NCBI GenBank assembly: GCA_046758845.1
Contig: JBHIBA010000206.1
Span: 1 to 8,260 of the forward strand
DNA length: 8,260 bases
Direction: 5' to 3'
Source: JBHIBA01 sp046758845
GTDB lineage: Bacteria > UBA8248 > JACPRG01 > G963555815
The number at the start of each line of letters is the position of its first letter. The first letter of the stretch is position 1. The position numbers and the translations under genes are program-made. Positions 5,308 through 8,260 of this stretch are shown piece by piece. Under the pieces are notes generated by a model. That model was not told where the DNA came from. It saw nothing but the letters and a program-made list of their open reading frames with translations, and ran no database searches.

Positions 5308-7017
5308 ATGAAGACGATGATCGTCGGTCACGATTTCGACATGCTCGTCTTTCTGGAGAAGATTCTCCGGTCCCGGGGTCACCAGGTGAGCGCCTGCATG
5401 AGGGGCGAGGAGGCCCTGGAGGCCTACGAGAGGGAGCCCCACCCGCTTGTCGTCCTGGACTTGGAACTGGAGGATGTGGACGGCTTAGACCTCTGCCGCC
5501 AGATCCGCGCGCTGCCTCAGGGGGATCAAAGCGTCATCCTGGTGGTCACCGCGCGCAATCAACCGGGAGACCTCGAGCCGGTGCTCGAAGCGGGCGCCGA
5601 TGACTACCTGAACAAGCCAGTGGAGCCTGGATTTCTCAACGTACGCCTTGCGATTGCAGAAGAGCGGGTTTGCGATTTAGTCGGCAAGAAGCAGGCGGAG
5701 GGGAAACTGCAAAAAAGCCACGACGACATGTTAGCGCTCCTCAACCAGCTCCGGGTGGGGACGGCCATGACGGACGAGAACGGGTGTCTCAGCTTCCTGA
5801 GCCAGGCCGGCCAGCGCCTGTTCGGGGTCAGCCAGGAAGAGGTCTTGGGGAGACATTGGGAGGAGGTGTGTCCTTTCCAGGAAGAGGACAGGGAAAGCCT
5901 CAAGGACATGTTCGCGCGTCCGGCGAATCTGCGAACCAAGTTCCCCATCCATTTGGAGACTCCCGGAGGCCGCCACAACTGGGTGGAAATTGAGGTCCAG
6001 GAGGACCCTCGCAGTCCGCAAAGGAAAATTTTCTTCTTATACGACATATCGGAAGTCTACGACCTGCGTAATCTGCTGAGCAAAAAGACCCAATTTCGCG
6101 ATTTGGTGGGAAAGAGCAAGGCCATGCGGGTTGTCTACCAGCAGATACAGGAGGTCTCGCGAGTAGACTCCACGGTTCTCATCGAAGGGAAGACGGGGAC
6201 AGGCAAGGAAATGGTGGCGCGGGCGATTCATTTCACCAGCCACCGGAAAGACGGCCCCTTCATCATCATCAACTGCGCCGGGTTGAGCGAGTCATTGCTC
6301 GAAAGTCAGTTGTTCGGCCATAAGAAAGGCGCGTTTACCGGCGCCATGGAAGACCATAAGGGGCTGTTTGAAACCGCGGACCACGGAACCATCTTTCTGG
6401 ACGAGATCGGGGACATCCCGATGAACGTTCAGACCCGTCTGTTGCGGGTCCTCCAGGAAAGGGAAATCACACGCCTCGGCGAGTCCAGGCCGCGCAAGAT
6501 TGACGTCCGCGTTCTCGCCGCCACGCACCAGGACCTGGATCAAGAGGTGGAAAAGGGGAGCTTCCGCCTCGATCTCCTCTACCGAATCCGGGTGGCCAGG
6601 ATCCATCTTCCGCCCCTGCGGGAGCGCCAAGAGGATATCCCCCTCCTTGTGAGCCTGTTCTTGCGCCAGTGCAGGGCGGCCACTTCAAAGCCGGTTCAGG
6701 ACATAAGCCCGGACGCCATGGAGCTGCTGCTGGAATACTCGTGGCCAGGTAACGTCCGTGAGCTGCAAAATGCCATAGAGTCTGCCGTTATCCGGGCAAA
6801 AGGATCTGCCCTACAACTCGACGACCTACCGCCGGAGATCGTCGATGCGACTCCTCCTCAGTTGCCAACCGACGCCACGCCAGAGGATGAGAAGGAACAG
6901 CTGATGACCGCTCTTGAGCGCGCGAGAGGAAACCGGAGCGTTGCCGCTCGGAAGCTGGGCATCAGTAGGGCCACGCTTTACCGCCGTCTGGCCACAATCG
7001 ATAAAGGGGTGGGCTGA
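5308..7017 (+). CDS. Sigma-54-dependent response regulator (receiver-PAS-AAA+-Fis-type HTH)
   Basis: This 569-residue NtrC-family enhancer-binding protein remodels RpoN holoenzyme. The receiver domain (~1-120) has the phospho-acceptor D51, T81 and K103, but the two acidic-pocket positions are Gly7 and His8 (IVGHDFDM instead of VDDD). A PAS domain follows at ~141-260. The AAA+ domain has Walker A GKTGTGKE (294-301), the sigma-54 contact loop GAFTGA (341-346), Walker B IFLDEIGD (D365, E366) and LPPLRERQEDIP. The C-terminal Fis-type HTH (~528-563) reads GNRSVAARKLGISRATLYRR. ATG 5308 is chosen because the receiver's first strand (MKTMIV) begins there, AAAGG lies eight bases upstream, and a sigma-70-like promoter ends at 5247. 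ATG 5290 is the alternative. No histidine kinase lies next to it. The PAS domain could bind a ligand or mediate dimerisation, so it may act without classical phosphorylation. Likely targets are the promoters at 5029-5045 and perhaps 7092-7108. Confidence 0.96.
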   Translation: MKTMIVGHDFDMLVFLEKILRSRGHQVSACMRGEEALEAYEREPHPLVVLDLELEDVDGLDLCRQIRALPQGDQSVILVVTARNQPGDLEPVLEAGADDYLNKPVEPGFLNVRLAIAEERVCDLVGKKQAEGKLQKSHDDMLALLNQLRVGTAMTDENGCLSFLSQAGQRLFGVSQEEVLGRHWEEVCPFQEEDRESLKDMFARPANLRTKFPIHLETPGGRHNWVEIEVQEDPRSPQRKIFFLYDISEVYDLRNLLSKKTQFRDLVGKSKAMRVVYQQIQEVSRVDSTVLIEGKTGTGKEMVARAIHFTSHRKDGPFIIINCAGLSESLLESQLFGHKKGAFTGAMEDHKGLFETADHGTIFLDEIGDIPMNVQTRLLRVLQEREITRLGESRPRKIDVRVLAATHQDLDQEVEKGSFRLDLLYRIRVARIHLPPLRERQEDIPLLVSLFLRQCRAATSKPVQDISPDAMELLLEYSWPGNVRELQNAIESAVIRAKGSALQLDDLPPEIVDATPPQLPTDATPEDEKEQLMTALERARGNRSVAARKLGISRATLYRRLATIDKGVG

Positions 7018-7091
7018 CCGCCACCCTCTCCCTTGCTGCACCCAAATGAGATGCCGGCGACGCCTTAAAGGACCCTCCGCGTCCCTTGCGG

Positions 7092-7108
7092 TTGGCTCAT
7101 ATACTGCT
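7092..7108 (+). promoter_or_regulatory. Possible sigma-54 promoter for the Nmad3-like gene
   Basis: The site TTGGCTCATATACTGCT keeps GG and GC at the required 12-base distance and differs from TTGGCAC-R-N4-TTGC-W at two positions (T for A, C for T). Transcription would start near 7119, about 76 bases before ATG 7195. I see no TGTCTCA dyad within this intergenic stretch, so control by the adjacent activator is only suggested. Confidence 0.5.
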
Positions 7109-7194
7109 CCCCTTTAAGACAGGGGTTGGTTTAAGGGAGTAAGATCGGGGCTGACCGGGGGAGGGCCTTTTTCCGGGAATCGGTGTCTTTTCGG

Positions 7195-7971
7195 ATGAAC
7201 CCCGTTGGCCGAATCTTCCTGGCGAATGTCGGGGCCAACCGGTCGCATCCGGTCCGCAGCCCGCTCTTTACGGACGGGACGTTCGAGTTCATCCCCATCC
7301 CCGAGTCGGAGGATTTCCAGTTCCCGCCCGTTCCCCGGTATTGCGACCTGAGTTGCTTTAACCGGGAAAAGCCCCTGTCGGACTACCTCCCCGAACGCTA
7401 CGCCCGGTTCCACGCCCACCGGGACCCGGACTTCGAGCAACTGACCTACGGTGACCTTTGTCACTCCGCGCCCAGGGCCGCCGGGCTGAAGAAGATCCGG
7501 GAAGGGGACCTCCTTTTCTTCCTGTCCCGGCTTGTTCCTTTCCGGGAGGGCCGGTTTGAGGACAGGACAGCCGGTTTTTTCCTGGTCGGCGTGCTGGAGA
7601 TCGAGGAAGTTTTTGCCGACATTCGGGGGGAGCCCTCCGGCCGCGCGCAAAGACGCATCGGGCGGAACGCCCACGTCCTGCGGGGTCTTGTTGACCCTTC
7701 CCGCTTCGACGGCTTCTGGGTCTTTGCCGGGGGAAAGAACTCGCTTAGGTTTCGCAGGCCCGTGTCCGTGAACCGGAAGCTCGCCGAGGAGATTTTCCGA
7801 GATTCTCGGGGCATTCACTGGAATTGGTCGCGACGCTCCGAGCTTCAGGTCATCGGCTCTTACACGCGAAGCTGCCGGATGGTCATCGACCCGCGAAGCC
7901 GAGAGGGCGCAAGGGCGGCTTCGAAGCTTTTTTCTGCGGTTCAACGGAAGAATCCGGAATTTCCGTGGTAG
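7195..7971 (+). CDS. Nmad3-like protein (nucleotide modification associated domain 3)
   Basis: This 258-residue soluble protein resembles the Nmad3 family, named by comparative genomics for association with DNA base-modification systems; its biochemical activity is unknown to me. Family-like features are the N-terminal strand with VGAN (12-15), DGTFEFIPIPE (27-37), HRDPDFEQLTYGD (75-87), IREGDLLFFLSRL (from ~102), GFFLVGVLEIEEV, NAHVLRG and WVFAGGKNS (from 175). There is no signal peptide or TM segment. ATG 7195 is preferred over the in-frame GTG 7183 because similarity to the fragment at 2810 extends to this ATG and homologues start just before the VGA strand. Neither start has a strong Shine-Dalgarno. 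It follows the activator by 177 bases, with a possible -24/-12 promoter between. I see no modification enzyme, methylase or phage gene beside it, so a role in modification is not supported by context. The family call is from recalled motifs, without a search. Confidence 0.65.
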   Translation: MNPVGRIFLANVGANRSHPVRSPLFTDGTFEFIPIPESEDFQFPPVPRYCDLSCFNREKPLSDYLPERYARFHAHRDPDFEQLTYGDLCHSAPRAAGLKKIREGDLLFFLSRLVPFREGRFEDRTAGFFLVGVLEIEEVFADIRGEPSGRAQRRIGRNAHVLRGLVDPSRFDGFWVFAGGKNSLRFRRPVSVNRKLAEEIFRDSRGIHWNWSRRSELQVIGSYTRSCRMVIDPRSREGARAASKLFSAVQRKNPEFPW

Positions 7972-8070
7972 CTTTGTAAATGTAGTGTCTAGGCCGCTTA
8001 ATGTAACTATTTGAATAGACTGCTTTATTTGTCATATTGATTTGATCTCTTAGGGGCTCCCCTGAAAGGG
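7972..8070. other. AT-richer intergenic stretch
   Basis: After the Nmad3-like gene the base composition turns clearly AT-richer (about 7975-8050). I see no strong terminator: only a weak CTAT-TTGA-ATAG hairpin near 8008-8019. The -35/-10-like words (such as TTGTCA at 8029) are poorly spaced. Confidence 0.4.
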
Positions 8071-8260
8071 ATGCGGGAAAGGCTCTTCCACTATTCAATT
8101 GGTCCAAATCCGAAAATACGGCCTAAGAGAGCGGGCATTACTCCCGGCCGTTTCGTGACGAAGGTCCCCGATGAACAGGTTCAGAAGCATATGGGACGTT
8201 CCCTGTGGAATAAGAGAAAATCCCAGGGGGACCTTTTTGGGCACTTGCGTGCCGGCCGGA
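8071..8260 (+). CDS. Possible hypothetical ORF, cut by the window end
   Basis: A frame opens at ATG 8071 and runs without a stop to the window end (63 codons), beginning MRERLFHYSIGPNPKIRPKR and rich in basic residues. The only purine-rich word, GAAAGGG, directly abuts the ATG, so the ribosome site is poor. A second open frame (ATG 8171, GAAGG upstream) overlaps it. I recognise neither; the downstream sequence is needed to tell which is real. Confidence 0.25.
   Translation, partial: MRERLFHYSIGPNPKIRPKRAGITPGRFVTKVPDEQVQKHMGRSLWNKRKSQGDLFGHLRAGR

Noticed and set aside
7060..7090. Possible terminator after the activator gene (GGAC/GTCC hairpin)
   Set aside because: The stem is only about four bases and no T run follows.
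7114..7944. 276-residue minus-strand frame opposite the Nmad3-like gene
   Set aside because: A GC-rich antisense shadow of a recognisable gene; its Pro/Arg-rich sequence has no motif.
7883..8107. 74-residue minus-strand frame
   Set aside because: It overlaps the 3' end of the Nmad3-like gene and crosses the AT-rich spacer; no motif or promoter seen.
1..8260. CRISPR array, tRNA or rRNA genes, insertion sequence
   Set aside because: No regularly spaced repeats, tRNA-like cloverleaf, rRNA sequence or transposase motif was seen.

Overview
This GC-rich bacterial window carries the 3' part of a housekeeping glutamate synthase gene, followed by an accessory region built around a sigma-54 (RpoN) enhancer-binding regulator. 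The organism cannot be named from the sequence. The GC-rich coding, the bacterial-type gltB and the NtrC-family regulator fit a Proteobacteria/Desulfobacterota, Nitrospirota or NC10-like genome, but this is only an inference. The left edge has a run of 18 G at 32-49 that looks like a contig-end or assembly artefact.

Layout. (1) 3-2771 (+): the C-terminal ~900 residues of the GOGAT large subunit (gltB), with FMN/synthase domain, 3Fe-4S cysteines and GXGXG domain. gltD does not follow. (2) 2810-2902 (+): a decayed fragment related to the start of the gene at 7195. (3) 2912-3529 (-): a membrane protein with a Trp-rich first TM segment. (4) 3530-3814: a spacer with three hairpins and no convincing gene. 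(5) 3815-4798 (-): a larger relative of gene 3 with an added N-terminal helix-hairpin-helix domain and a 21-residue internal repeat. It is preceded by and overlaps (ATGA) a 48-residue ORF at 4795-4941 (-). (6) 4942-5307: a divergent control region. (7) 5308-7017 (+): a receiver-PAS-AAA+-HTH sigma-54 activator. (8) 7195-7971 (+): a protein resembling the 'nucleotide modification associated domain 3' (Nmad3) family. (9) 7972-8260: an AT-richer stretch, then a possible ORF cut by the window edge.

How it may work together. On the minus strand a near-perfect -24/-12 promoter (5029-5045) points at the small-ORF/HhH-membrane operon. Between it and the regulator lies a TGTCTCA dyad (5144-5181), at a typical enhancer distance from that promoter and just upstream of a sigma-70-like promoter (5219-5247) for the regulator. 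A second, weaker -24/-12 match (7092-7108) precedes the Nmad3-like gene. The inferred picture is one regulator controlling a divergent membrane/HhH operon and possibly the Nmad3-like gene. The duplicated membrane-protein segment (70 nt identical between copies) and the second Nmad3-like fragment suggest the cassette was locally duplicated and then partly decayed. The biological function is unknown.
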